The notes under the pieces are model-generated. The model searched no databases. It was not told the origin of the DNA and worked only from the letters and a program-made list of their open reading frames with translations. A program made the position numbers and the translations under genes. From Chloroflexota bacterium (GTDB lineage: Bacteria > Chloroflexota > Anaerolineae > UBA4142 > SHND01), in the NCBI GenBank assembly GCA_004295045.1, contig SHND01000025.1, positions 124,001-188,000 of the forward strand: a DNA stretch of 64,000 bases, given 5' to 3'. Every line of letters begins with the position of its first letter. The stretch's first letter is position 1. Below, piece after piece: positions 8,504 through 16,177 of the stretch.

Positions 8504-9655
8504 ATGGATTTCACGCTTACCGAAGAACAACGCGCGATCCGCGATCTAGCGCGCGAATTTGCGCAAAAAGAAATCACGCCGTACGCGTCCGAATGGGACC
8601 GCACACATGAATTTCCCGCGCACGTGTACGAAAAAATGGGCGCGCAAGGATTGATGGGACTGCCGTTTCCCGAAGAGTACGGTGGCGCGGGCGCGGACGC
8701 AATTGCTACCGCGCTCGCGATTGAAGAAATTTCCAAAGCGGACGGCTCGATTGGGTTGACATATGCCGCGCACATGGGTCTCGGCGCCGCCCCGATTTTT
8801 CTTTTTGGGAATGCACAACAGAAACGCGAATGGTTTGCACCGCTGGCACAAGGCAAAGGATTGGGCGCGTTGTCGCTCACCGAACCGTCGGGCGGAAGCG
8901 ACCTCGCAGGTTCGGTGAAAACGGCTGCGCGGCTCGACGGCGACGAATGGGTGTTGAACGGTTCAAAATTGTACGTCACTTCGGGCAAAGTCGCGCGCTC
9001 GATTATTGTATTGTGTCGCACGGAAAGCAATCAGGGACATCGTGGTTTGTCGCTCATCATCGTCCCGCACGACGCGCCCGGACTCGTGATCGGCAAGCTC
9101 GAAAGCAAAATGGGTTTGCACACTTCGTTGACGACCCAAGTATTTTTTGAAGAGTGCCGCGTGCCGCGCGAAAATTTGTTGGGCGAACGCGGCGCGGGCT
9201 TTCGCTACACGATGCAAGTTCTCGACGGCGGACGCATCGGGATTGGCGCGATGGCGTTGGGCTTGGGCGAAGCCGCGCTCGACGCGTCGCTCAAGTATGC
9301 GCAAGAGCGACACGCGTTCGGGAAACCGATCGCGGATTTTCAGGCGATTCAGCACATGATTGCCGACAGCGCGATGGAATTGCAAGCCGCGCGCTTGTTG
9401 ATCTACAAAGCGGCGGTGTTAAAAGACGCGGGCAAAAAGTTCAGCATCGAAGCAGCGCAAGCGAAATTATTTGCGACGGAAGCGAGCGACCGCGCCTGTT
9501 GGAAGGCGATCCAAATTCACGGCGGCGCGGGCTATCTCACCGATTTTCCTGTCGAACGCTATTATCGCGATAATCGTTTGTTGTTGATCGGCGAAGGCAC
9601 GAGCGAAGTGCAGCGAATGATCATTGCGCGCGATTTGTTGGCGAACGCCGTGTGA
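8504..9655 (+). CDS. Acyl-CoA dehydrogenase
   Basis: FAD enzyme that forms a trans-2-enoyl-CoA from an acyl-CoA and passes electrons to ETF. The 383-residue length is typical. It begins MDFTLTEEQRAIRDLAREFA and contains both family signatures: SLTEPSGGSDLAGS in the flavin-contacting region and QIHGGAGYLTDFPVERYYRD near the end. IGEGTSEVQ carries the catalytic Glu in the short/medium-chain position. Exact chain-length or branched-chain specificity cannot be read. No etfAB or thiolase is directly next to it. The ATG directly follows the repeat spacer, without a clear Shine-Dalgarno. Confidence 0.93.
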   Translation: MDFTLTEEQRAIRDLAREFAQKEITPYASEWDRTHEFPAHVYEKMGAQGLMGLPFPEEYGGAGADAIATALAIEEISKADGSIGLTYAAHMGLGAAPIFLFGNAQQKREWFAPLAQGKGLGALSLTEPSGGSDLAGSVKTAARLDGDEWVLNGSKLYVTSGKVARSIIVLCRTESNQGHRGLSLIIVPHDAPGLVIGKLESKMGLHTSLTTQVFFEECRVPRENLLGERGAGFRYTMQVLDGGRIGIGAMALGLGEAALDASLKYAQERHAFGKPIADFQAIQHMIADSAMELQAARLLIYKAAVLKDAGKKFSIEAAQAKLFATEASDRACWKAIQIHGGAGYLTDFPVERYYRDNRLLLIGEGTSEVQRMIIARDLLANAV

Positions 9656-9839
9656 ACATTCCGATTCCTTGTGCGCGGTCTTTTTTCGTTTGCCATGGTT
9701 TCCTAAACTATGGATATGTGATGAACGAAAATTGCTAATTTCAAAGATATCTGAAACCCAAGAAAGGAGGGACAAAGAAACAAAGGGTGAATCTGTTCAG
9801 ACCTAACTGTCTTAACGAATAAAAGGAATCATTCGCGAA

Positions 9840-10133
9840 ATGGACAAGAATGCACCTCTCCCATTGATTGTTGACTTGACTACATACCGCGTTTGGCGCG
9901 GTGAGCGAGAAATTGAGTTGTCTAACTTGGAATACGGTCTCGTCCAAAATCTCGCAGAGCAGGTTGGAAAGGTTGCTGCCTATGAAGATTTATGGCGGGA
10001 TTTTTGGCAAGGTGGTGGGTCTTTTGGGCGATGTGAGCGTAATGCCGTGCGTGAGGCGATCAAGCGGCTGCGGCGAAAATTGGAGGTCGATCCCAAGCAG
10101 CCCAATTATTTAATCACTGTACGCAGTCAATAA
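9840..10133 (+). CDS. Standalone OmpR/PhoB-type winged-helix protein
   Basis: The whole 97-residue protein is one trans_reg_C winged helix: the opening strands LIVDLTTYRVWRGEREIELSNLEYGL, the recognition-helix region RNAVREAIKRLRRKLEVDP, and a wing NYLITVRSQ. The usual receiver domain is absent. It may be a one-component DNA-binding protein or the effector for an unlinked kinase. The ATG has AAAAGGA about 11 bases upstream. It lies just before two small membrane-protein reading frames that it might regulate. Confidence 0.75.
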   Translation: MDKNAPLPLIVDLTTYRVWRGEREIELSNLEYGLVQNLAEQVGKVAAYEDLWRDFWQGGGSFGRCERNAVREAIKRLRRKLEVDPKQPNYLITVRSQ

Positions 10134-10181
10134 TGGCACCTTTACGCACGCGTGGAGCAAAACACACAGTGGAGACGCATC

Positions 10182-10268
10182 ATGGCTATTGATTGGATCA
10201 AGACGTCGCGATTTTTGAGCATTGTTTTGGTTTTTTCATTCACCGTGGTAAAAGGCACCTCCGATTAA
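10182..10268 (+). CDS. Possible 28-residue membrane peptide or leader
   Basis: ATG with GGAGACGC upstream opens a 28-codon frame ending at TAA 10266-10268. It contains the hydrophobic stretch FLSIVLVFSFTVV. It is in a different frame from the membrane protein that starts at 10295. It could be a true small protein, a leader peptide, or the displaced N-terminus of a frameshifted longer gene. It was found by reading the spacer and rests only on its ribosome site and hydrophobic pattern. Confidence 0.3.
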   Translation: MAIDWIKTSRFLSIVLVFSFTVVKGTSD

Positions 10269-10294
10269 GGCGGCTTTTGACAGTGGTTGCGCCA

Positions 10295-10618
10295 ATGGAG
10301 TATCTCGAGACAAATCTGCTTACAGGCGTGTTTTGGCTTTCGCTCCTTGGAGCGCCCCTTTTGGCTGTGATAGGGATTTGGCGCGACTCGCGCAAGCTGC
10401 TGATTGTGAGCGGGTTTGTTGCCTTGCTGTTTGCCTTGTATGCTGCGTTGTCACCTGGAGGCAGAATCTATGTTGTAGCTCCACTCCTCCCGTGGCTTGC
10501 TGCTTTTTTGATCGGCTCCTCCCGATTGCGCGTTGTTGCTTGGCTCCTTGTGCTGTTGTTTATTGGTTTTTCGGCATGGATGATATTGGCTGTAGCAGGT
10601 TTTTTTCAAACCGCGTAA
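10295..10618 (+). CDS. Small multi-pass membrane protein of unknown function
   Basis: 107 residues with about four hydrophobic segments: TGVFWLSLLGAPLLAVIGIW, LLIVSGFVALLFALYAAL, IYVVAPLLPWLAAFLIG and VVAWLLVLLFIGFSAWMILA. No known motif is visible. The ATG at 10295 begins MEYLETN; an upstream TTG at 10193 is in frame, but the added residues are basic and lack a ribosome site. It shares its strand with the winged-helix gene and ends before a bidirectional terminator. Confidence 0.5.
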   Translation: MEYLETNLLTGVFWLSLLGAPLLAVIGIWRDSRKLLIVSGFVALLFALYAALSPGGRIYVVAPLLPWLAAFLIGSSRLRVVAWLLVLLFIGFSAWMILAVAGFFQTA

Positions 10619-10674
10619 GCAAACGCTAATCCAAATCAAACTATCGTCACGCCCCATCAATGAGCAAGCATACA

Positions 10675-10714
10675 AAAAGAACTGCGCGGATTTTTGAATC
10701 CACGCAGTTCTTTT
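10675..10714. terminator. Bidirectional intrinsic terminator
   Basis: The arms AAAAGAACTGCGCGGA and TCCACGCAGTTCTTTT flank an 8-base loop, with A-run and T-run on the two sides. It sits between the convergent membrane-protein gene and SPFH gene and can serve both. Confidence 0.8.
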
Positions 10715-10717
10715 GTG

Positions 10718-11806
10718 TTATGGCGCAGCCGTCGTATTCGTCTCTACCGTCGGCACGATTCCCGGTCCCGGCAGCACAATCGTTGGCGTCGTCCCTTCGG
10801 GCGTGAAAATAATTTTGTCCGTCGGCTTGAGCGCGTTCGCATTCGCTTGCGCCATCAACAATTGCACATACGCGGGGTAACTCGCGTATAGATTCGCCAG
10901 AGCGGTGCTTTGTGCCAAATCCGCTTTGGCTTTTTCTGCCGCCGCGCCTGCGGTTGCTCTAAAGATTTCCAAATCTTTTTGCGCCCCAAAGAGGTCATTT
11001 GCTTTTTGGGTTTCGATCACTGCTTTTTGTGCCGCCAACTTTTCTTGTTCCAACTGCGCCAAAACGGTTTGCTGTTTCGCTTCTTCTTGAATGCGTGCTT
11101 GCGCGACTGCCACTTCACCGCGCTGCTTTGCCTGTTCCGCTAACGCTTGCGCTTCGGCGCGCAGTTTGTCCTGTTCGGCTTTTTCGGTTTCGAGTCGGCT
11201 CTTTGTAATTTCGTCGAGCAGCCCTTGCACTTCGGCGCTCAAAATGATATTTGGAACCGTAACGTTGTTGATCTGCAACGCATAGTTTTGCACCAGCCGC
11301 GAAAGTTCATCGTCAATGCAAGTGCGCAATTCATCGCGCGCCGAGCCAATGACGTTGTTTTCAAAGGTGCGCTGACCAACGCACACTTTCATCGCCTGCC
11401 GCGCCAATGCTTCGACACGCGCTTTGGCTGCCGCATCTGAAAGATAAATATCGGAATACGACGCCCAGTTGTTGCGAATCAAATCTGCCTGCGCGATGGT
11501 TGGGCGAAAAATATCGCCGTTGACGATGACGCCGACGCGTTGTTTGTCGCTGGTGATAATTTCGTCGTCTTGAACTGAAAACGGAATCGCGCTCTGGTCA
11601 ATGTGCTTCAATTCGACGTACAGACCTGCATCGGTGTACAAACCGGGTCCGACAATTTCCGCAATTTGTCCATTCCGAAATTGCACTCCGACCTGATTTT
11701 GCTGGACGGGCGAGAGGAAATAGACAAAGCGGCTGACAACAAAAAGAAGAACACACAATACCAAACCGACGGCAAGGATGATCAATATGGGGCGTGGCAC
11801 ACGCAT
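10718..11806 (-). CDS. SPFH/band-7 domain membrane protein
   Basis: A 362-residue protein with one N-terminal membrane helix (ILIILAVGLVLCVLLFVVSRFVYF, split by a few polar residues), then an SPFH (stomatin/prohibitin/HflK) domain to about residue 215. An Ala/Glu/Gln-rich coiled coil (about 220-300, EKAEQDKLRAEAQALAEQAK) typical of this superfamily follows. The C-terminal TPEGTTPTIVLPGPG tail is Pro/Thr-rich. Such proteins form oligomeric rings at membranes and act as scaffolds or protease modulators. The chosen ATG has AAAAAGGAG nine bases upstream. A TTG at 11908 would add a 34-residue basic cytoplasmic tail and remains possible. Confidence 0.85.
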   Translation of the reverse strand: MRVPRPILIILAVGLVLCVLLFVVSRFVYFLSPVQQNQVGVQFRNGQIAEIVGPGLYTDAGLYVELKHIDQSAIPFSVQDDEIITSDKQRVGVIVNGDIFRPTIAQADLIRNNWASYSDIYLSDAAAKARVEALARQAMKVCVGQRTFENNVIGSARDELRTCIDDELSRLVQNYALQINNVTVPNIILSAEVQGLLDEITKSRLETEKAEQDKLRAEAQALAEQAKQRGEVAVAQARIQEEAKQQTVLAQLEQEKLAAQKAVIETQKANDLFGAQKDLEIFRATAGAAAEKAKADLAQSTALANLYASYPAYVQLLMAQANANALKPTDKIIFTPEGTTPTIVLPGPGIVPTVETNTTAAP

Positions 11807-11998
11807 TGCAGAGGACTCCTTTTTAGGTGAAAAACGGTCTAGAGCTTTGTTGAGCGCGGAACGATTGTCAGGATCGTCCGGCGGTTTTCGTGAAGGAAAA
11901 TTCTTCAATCCAGATCACCTCAGCTTGAATTATTGGGTGGATTGTATCTGCGATGAGATTTACGTGCAATAGGCAGAAATGATACAACGAGAGATATA

Positions 11999-12031
11999 AA
12001 AAACTTGGATGACTCGATCATCCAAGTTTTT
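11999..12031. terminator. Intrinsic terminator after the methyltransferase
   Basis: AAAAACTTGGATGA and TCATCCAAGTTTTT pair perfectly around a 5-base loop. The minus-strand reading ends in a T-run, fitting termination of the methyltransferase transcript. Confidence 0.75.
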
Positions 12032-12096
12032 GTCAAGCAAGACATTATTTAACCGCAGCAGCGCGTTTGCGTGTTCGCAATTCGCCGCGCGTATCC

Positions 12097-13020
12097 TCAA
12101 TCGGACAGGGAGGGCGACTGCTTGCGCGGGCGTCCGCGTTTGCGTTTTACTGCGCCTTTTGCCGCGGCGCGAGGGTCGAGGTCGGGAATGTACGGCTGCG
12201 CCGAAGTGTAGAGGTGGATGCGTTCGTTTGCAATGCCAATATAGTCGGGCGAAATTTCGTAACCGATGTAATGCCGTTTCGTGAGCCGCGCGGCGACTGC
12301 CGTCGAACCGCTTCCCATAAAGGGATCGAGGACAACATCCCCAATGTTGGTGTACAACAAAATCAAGCGCAGCGGCAGATCGAGTGGAAAGGGCGCGGGG
12401 TGCGCGATGCCTTTGGTTTTTTGCTGCACCTTTTTGCTCTGCGTGCCGAAATGCCAAATGCTGCGCGCGGTATCACGAATCGCTTTTTTCGCCGTGCCAT
12501 TTTTGTGCCAGATGCTGCGCGTCCAATCTACAAATTCCTGATTCGTGATGCCGGTGCGGTCGCCGCGCGTCCATTCGCCTTCCAAACGCATTGACTCTTT
12601 GGAAAAGACCATGATGTATTCGTGCGTGTCGCGCAAGGTTGGGTTCGACGCGCGCGCGAAACTGCCCCACGCGGTTGAGACGCCTGCGGTTGCCGATTTA
12701 TCCCAAAGGATTTCGCCGCGCATGAGAAATCCTAAATCAATGCACTGTTGAATGATGAATGCGTGCAGCGGAATGTAGGGGTTGCGTCCCGTGTTGGCGA
12801 CATTGATGGCAAGTCGTCCGCCGGGGACGAGGACGCGCATACATTCTTGCCAAGCCATTTTCAAGAACGCGAGATAGTTGTCGAGGGGTTCGCGATCCTC
12901 GTAGTAATTGTACTTTTTGCCGACGTTGTACGGCGGCGAAGTGACGACGAGCTGCACCGAATTGTCGTCGAGTTCTTCCATCGCGCGACAATCGCTGTTG
13001 TGGATGGTGTCGAGATCCAT
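12097..13020 (-). CDS. Site-specific DNA methyltransferase, beta-type, with AT-hook tail
   Basis: SAM-dependent DNA methylase of 307 residues. Motif IV (VVTSPPYN, 26-33) comes before the SAM-binding motif I (LDPFMGSGST, in the last third), the order of the beta class. An SPPY catalytic motif is most common in N4-cytosine enzymes, but some N6-adenine enzymes also have it. The C-terminal tail KRKRGRPRKQ is an AT-hook, an extra DNA contact. No restriction endonuclease gene is adjacent, so it looks like an orphan, possibly regulatory, methylase. The ATG has AAAAGG upstream on the minus strand. Recognition sequence cannot be inferred. Confidence 0.88.
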   Translation of the reverse strand: MDLDTIHNSDCRAMEELDDNSVQLVVTSPPYNVGKKYNYYEDREPLDNYLAFLKMAWQECMRVLVPGGRLAINVANTGRNPYIPLHAFIIQQCIDLGFLMRGEILWDKSATAGVSTAWGSFARASNPTLRDTHEYIMVFSKESMRLEGEWTRGDRTGITNQEFVDWTRSIWHKNGTAKKAIRDTARSIWHFGTQSKKVQQKTKGIAHPAPFPLDLPLRLILLYTNIGDVVLDPFMGSGSTAVAARLTKRHYIGYEISPDYIGIANERIHLYTSAQPYIPDLDPRAAAKGAVKRKRGRPRKQSPSLSD

Positions 13021-13111
13021 GGGCGTCTATACCTTTTGTAGCGCGCGTACGATGCAACGAGTGGGAGCGTTGCATCATCAACGCGTTACGCCAGTGATGG
13101 TCTCCGCGCGC

Positions 13112-13146
13112 GAGAACGCGGCATGAGTTGGGCATGCCGCATTCTC
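13112..13146. repeat. Hairpin between IPK and methyltransferase
   Basis: GAGAACGCGGCATG and CATGCCGCATTCTC pair with one mismatch around a 7-base loop. A second small hairpin, ATGCAACG/CGTTGCAT, lies at 13052-13075. This 240-bp spacer holds no reading frame. The hairpin could end the IPK transcript. Confidence 0.45.
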
Positions 13147-13260
13147 TCAAAAAAATCGCGCGTATGTGTGTTTCACATGTGCGCGGATTCTAACATAGCC
13201 GCGCGCGGCGCGCAATAGAAATTATGTTCTCGTATAGTTCGTGAAAGGATTTTTCTGAAA

Positions 13261-14052
13261 TCATGTGTGAATGTATGTGCCGCCGCGAAAGGACGCTTGC
13301 AGTGAAGCCGCCATGGCATCCGGCTGCGCGGCGATCACAAAAATGTCAAGCGCGGGAAATTGCTCCACCAGTGCCACACTCCGCGCCAATTTATCCAACA
13401 TGCCGCCCGTCGTATCAAAACCTTGCGCTGCGCCGACGTGCGCGCGAATTTCCTCAAAGGACGCGGGTGTGATTTCGCGGATGAGTTGCGCGTCGGGATT
13501 TGTGTTTGGGTCGGCGGTGTAGATGCCGTTGACAGCGGTGGTGTAAATGATGCACGACGGTTTCAGAATCGGCGCGAGAAACGCGAATTGCGCATCGGTG
13601 GAAACGATTGCCATTTCGCGCGTCTCGTCGAACGCGACATCACCGTAAATCAATGGCACGAGATTGTGTTCGAGCGCGGTGAGAATATTTTGCGCGTCGA
13701 GGTGAATCAATTCACCGTCGCGCGTACGCGCGGACGCGGAGGGTTGGAGTGAGACAACGGGGACGTTTTCCTCCAGAAAAATGTCGGTAACGAGCCGATT
13801 CAAACGCGCGGCGGACGCGCCCGTTTCCGCATACGCGCGCCAATTCCCTTTTTCACCATAGCCAAATTTTTTCGCAGTGAAATGTCCGAACGAACCGCTG
13901 CCATGTCCGAGCAAAATTTTTAGGTCGGGATTTTGTTCGCGCGCGGAAAAAATTGCGCGTGCGGCATCGCGTATCACATCCGGCATGGGTGTTGTTTCGC
14001 GCGTTTTGTCGGTGATGGCGGAACCACCGAGTTTGAAAAAAACAAGAGACAT
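13261..14052 (-). CDS. Isopentenyl phosphate kinase
   Basis: Amino-acid-kinase-fold enzyme that turns isopentenyl phosphate into isopentenyl diphosphate, the last step of the alternative mevalonate route. Evidence: FFKLGGSAITDK at the N-terminus (Lys7, Gly-rich loop), the hallmark GHGSGSFGHF at 49-58 with the catalytic-type His57, and GFDTTGGMLDKL near the C-terminus. The 263-residue length fits. Fosfomycin kinase FomA is the nearest alternative, but the GSFGH block and genomic mevalonate genes favour IPK. The dCMP deaminase stop directly abuts its ATG, so the two are co-transcribed. Confidence 0.88.
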   Translation of the reverse strand: MSLVFFKLGGSAITDKTRETTPMPDVIRDAARAIFSAREQNPDLKILLGHGSGSFGHFTAKKFGYGEKGNWRAYAETGASAARLNRLVTDIFLEENVPVVSLQPSASARTRDGELIHLDAQNILTALEHNLVPLIYGDVAFDETREMAIVSTDAQFAFLAPILKPSCIIYTTAVNGIYTADPNTNPDAQLIREITPASFEEIRAHVGAAQGFDTTGGMLDKLARSVALVEQFPALDIFVIAAQPDAMAASLQASFRGGTYIHT

Positions 14053-14514
14053 TTATTGATTGAGAATGCTCGGCGGCGGCGCTGGCGTTCTTTCTCCCAA
14101 ATCCATGTGGTCAATTTGAACGTCCGCGAGGCGCAGATATTTCATCGCCAGTTCGTCAGGATATTTGCCCGCATACACCACGCGCGCGAGACCCGCATTG
14201 ATGATCATTTTCGCGCAGGTGTGACACGGCTGATGCGTCGTGTAAATTGTGCCGCCTTCGAGCGAGACGCCGTAGAGCGCGGCTTGCAAAATCGCGTTTT
14301 GTTCGGCGTGCAGTGTGCGAACGCAATGCCCATTCACAATTTCGCATCCTTCGTCCAAGCAATGCGGCAAGCCTTTTGGCGCGCCATTATAGCCCGTGGT
14401 GAGAATGCGTTTGTCCTTGACAATGATCGCGCCGACTTGGGCGCGCAGGCAAGTAGCGCGCTTGGCTACTTCAAGCGTAATGTTAACAAAGTACTCATCC
14501 CAGCTCAATCGGTT
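14053..14514 (-). CDS. dCMP deaminase (ComEB-like cytidine/deoxycytidylate deaminase)
   Basis: Deaminates dCMP to dUMP, supplying thymidylate synthesis. The 153-residue protein has the zinc site HAEQNAI (His ligand plus catalytic Glu) and PCHTC (two Cys ligands). An extra Cys/His-containing loop, HCLDEGCEIVNGHC, is typical of dCMP deaminases. The start at 14514 has GGAAAGG upstream; a longer in-frame form to 14604 runs through the putative promoter of the divergent gene and is rejected. It lies immediately upstream of IPK. Confidence 0.93.
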   Translation of the reverse strand, partial: NRLSWDEYFVNITLEVAKRATCLRAQVGAIIVKDKRILTTGYNGAPKGLPHCLDEGCEIVNGHCVRTLHAEQNAILQAALYGVSLEGGTIYTTHQPCHTCAKMIINAGLARVVYAGKYPDELAMKYLRLADVQIDHMDLGERTPAPPPSILNQ

Positions 14515-14579
14515 CATTTTTGCCTTTCCACTTGATATATCGAGTATAATTTCAACATCCTCTATTGAGAGAAAATTCA

Positions 14580-15386
14580 ATGAAGCCGTGGCATCAGAGA
14601 GCATTAGAGTACTTTAGCGCGGGCAAGCGTCCAGCCCAAATCGCTAATGAATTAGAACAAAGTCCTCGCCAAGTGCGACGTGTGTTGTCCAAGAACGGGA
14701 TGGACTTGAGTGATGGACAGCGTTTGCCTCGAAGTGAGTATGATTTTCGTTTTTTCAAAGAAATTGATAGCGAGGCGAAGGCATACTTTCTCGGTCTGCT
14801 TGCGGCTGATGGGTATTTGCTTGAAGGAAATGAGAATCAAGGATATCGAATCAAATTGTGCTTGATTGACCGCGAATCACTCTTCGATTTCGCAGGTGCG
14901 GTTGGAATTAAGAATCCAAAGATTTATCGCAAAGGGATCAATGGCTGGGAAATTTCGATCTCATCTCAAACAATGTTCTTCGACTTGGGCGCTTTAGGCG
15001 TGACGCCGAGAAAAAGTTTGACTCTCGAGTTTTGTCGTCGAGTACCGGATCAATTAGTCAGGCATTATATTCGTGGATATTTCGATGGTGATGGTTGTGC
15101 CTCTTGGGTTAGAATACGCCGATATCGATATCTACATTTGAATTTTGCTGGGACGTTCGAAATGCTTTCAGCAATCGAAAATTATCTTCGAGCCGCGCTA
15201 CAGCTCGCGCCGAAAAAGATATACTCGCGACCACTTCAGCGCATTCGCGTTCTACAGTATACGAGTCAATCTGATGTATCAAGAGTTGCGATGCACTTGT
15301 ATGGAAAGAGTCAATACTTCATGAGACGTAAATACGAGATCGTCACAGGTGTGATGAACACGCCTGAAAAGTTTGACCAAGAATAA
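14580..15386 (+). CDS. Free-standing LAGLIDADG homing endonuclease with N-terminal helix-turn-helix
   Basis: 268 residues. Residues about 5-40 look like a helix-turn-helix (EYFSAGKRPAQIANELEQSP then RQVRRVLSKNGM). Two LAGLIDADG motifs follow: YFLGLLAADGYL and YIRGYFDGDGC, each with the acidic metal-binding residue. A single chain with two motifs normally folds as a pseudodimer nuclease. No intein or group I intron borders are evident around it. It lies on the opposite strand between upp and the dCMP deaminase gene and has lower GC than both, which points to a mobile gene. A TATAAT box lies at 14545-14550. Confidence 0.85.
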   Translation: MKPWHQRALEYFSAGKRPAQIANELEQSPRQVRRVLSKNGMDLSDGQRLPRSEYDFRFFKEIDSEAKAYFLGLLAADGYLLEGNENQGYRIKLCLIDRESLFDFAGAVGIKNPKIYRKGINGWEISISSQTMFFDLGALGVTPRKSLTLEFCRRVPDQLVRHYIRGYFDGDGCASWVRIRRYRYLHLNFAGTFEMLSAIENYLRAALQLAPKKIYSRPLQRIRVLQYTSQSDVSRVAMHLYGKSQYFMRRKYEIVTGVMNTPEKFDQE

Positions 15387-15396
15387 TTCTTCGGAC

Positions 15397-16047
15397 TCAT
15401 CCCGTTCCAAACTGCCTGTCGCCCGCGTCGCCCAAACCGGGCATGATGTAACCCGCCGGGAACGCGTCTTCTTCGGTGGTCAAGCGGTCATCAATCGCAC
15501 CCAAATAGATATCAATATCCGGATGCGTTTCGGTGAGTTTCGCAATTCCTTCGGGCGCGCCGATCATGCCGACGAATTTTATTTTTTGCGCGCCCCACTT
15601 TTTCAAAAGGTTCACACACTCGACTGCCGAGCCGCCCGTTGCCAGCATCGGATCGAGGACGACGCACACCTCAACTGTGGGCGACACGGGCAAGCGGTTA
15701 TAATACGCAACCGGTTTCAAGGTGCGTTCGTCGCGATAAAAGCCGATGTGCCATACTTCGGCGGGCGGCATCATTTCCCAAAAACCTTCGACCATGCCCA
15801 GCCCCGCGCGCAAAATGGGAACGAGTCCGATTTTCTCTTGCAAACGATAGCCGGTCGTTTCTTGTAACGGCGTGGTGACTTGGGTTTCTTCCAGCGCGAG
15901 GTCCGCCGTCGCTTCGTACGCGAGCAGGATTGCGATTTCACGAATCAGTTCGCGGAATTTTTTCGGCTCGGTGCTGATATCGCGCATCTTGGTCAATTTG
16001 TGGCGAATGAGCGGATGGTTGGAAACATGGACGCGGAGGGGGTTCAT
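15397..16047 (-). CDS. upp: Uracil phosphoribosyltransferase
   Basis: Salvages uracil by condensing it with PRPP to UMP. The 216-residue protein has the PRPP loop [15 protein letters not shown] and the C-terminal uracil-binding region [20 protein letters not shown]. The ATG at 16047 has AAAAGGAG nine bases upstream; the longer frame reads through repeat DNA and is rejected. It is followed on the other strand by the inserted LAGLIDADG gene, ten bases from its stop. Confidence 0.96.
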   Translation of the reverse strand: MNPLRVHVSNHPLIRHKLTKMRDISTEPKKFRELIREIAILLAYEATADLALEETQVTTPLQETTGYRLQEKIGLVPILRAGLGMVEGFWEMMPPAEVWHIGFYRDERTLKPVAYYNRLPVSPTVEVCVVLDPMLATGGSAVECVNLLKKWGAQKIKFVGMIGAPEGIAKLTETHPDIDIYLGAIDDRLTTEEDAFPAGYIMPGLGDAGDRQFGTG

Positions 16048-16067
16048 GGGCGAAACTCCTTTTAGAG

Positions 16068-16177
16068 TATTGGGACTTGGCGACTGGGCGATTGGGTGAT
16101 TGGGTGATTGGTGATCGCGAGTATACAAGAAAACAGGTAAACAAGTAATTGCGTTACCTGTCTACCTGCTACCTACC
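16068..16177. repeat. Low-complexity spacer between gyrA and upp
   Basis: The first part (16070-16115) is degenerate GATTGGGT units. The second (16133-16177) is an inverted pair of ACAGGTAAACAAGTAA and TTACCTGTCTACCTGCTACC. The right arm contains the gyrA stop codon (CTA at 16173-16175). It belongs to the same class of spacer as those at 8418, 41423, 41947, 43207 and 63297. Confidence 0.7.

Noticed and set aside
12037..12096. Possible tRNA or small RNA downstream of the methyltransferase
   Set aside because: Only a terminator stem is present; no cloverleaf or conserved T-loop could be found.
15373..15867. Plus-strand frame opposite upp
   Set aside because: Antisense of a diagnostic uracil phosphoribosyltransferase.
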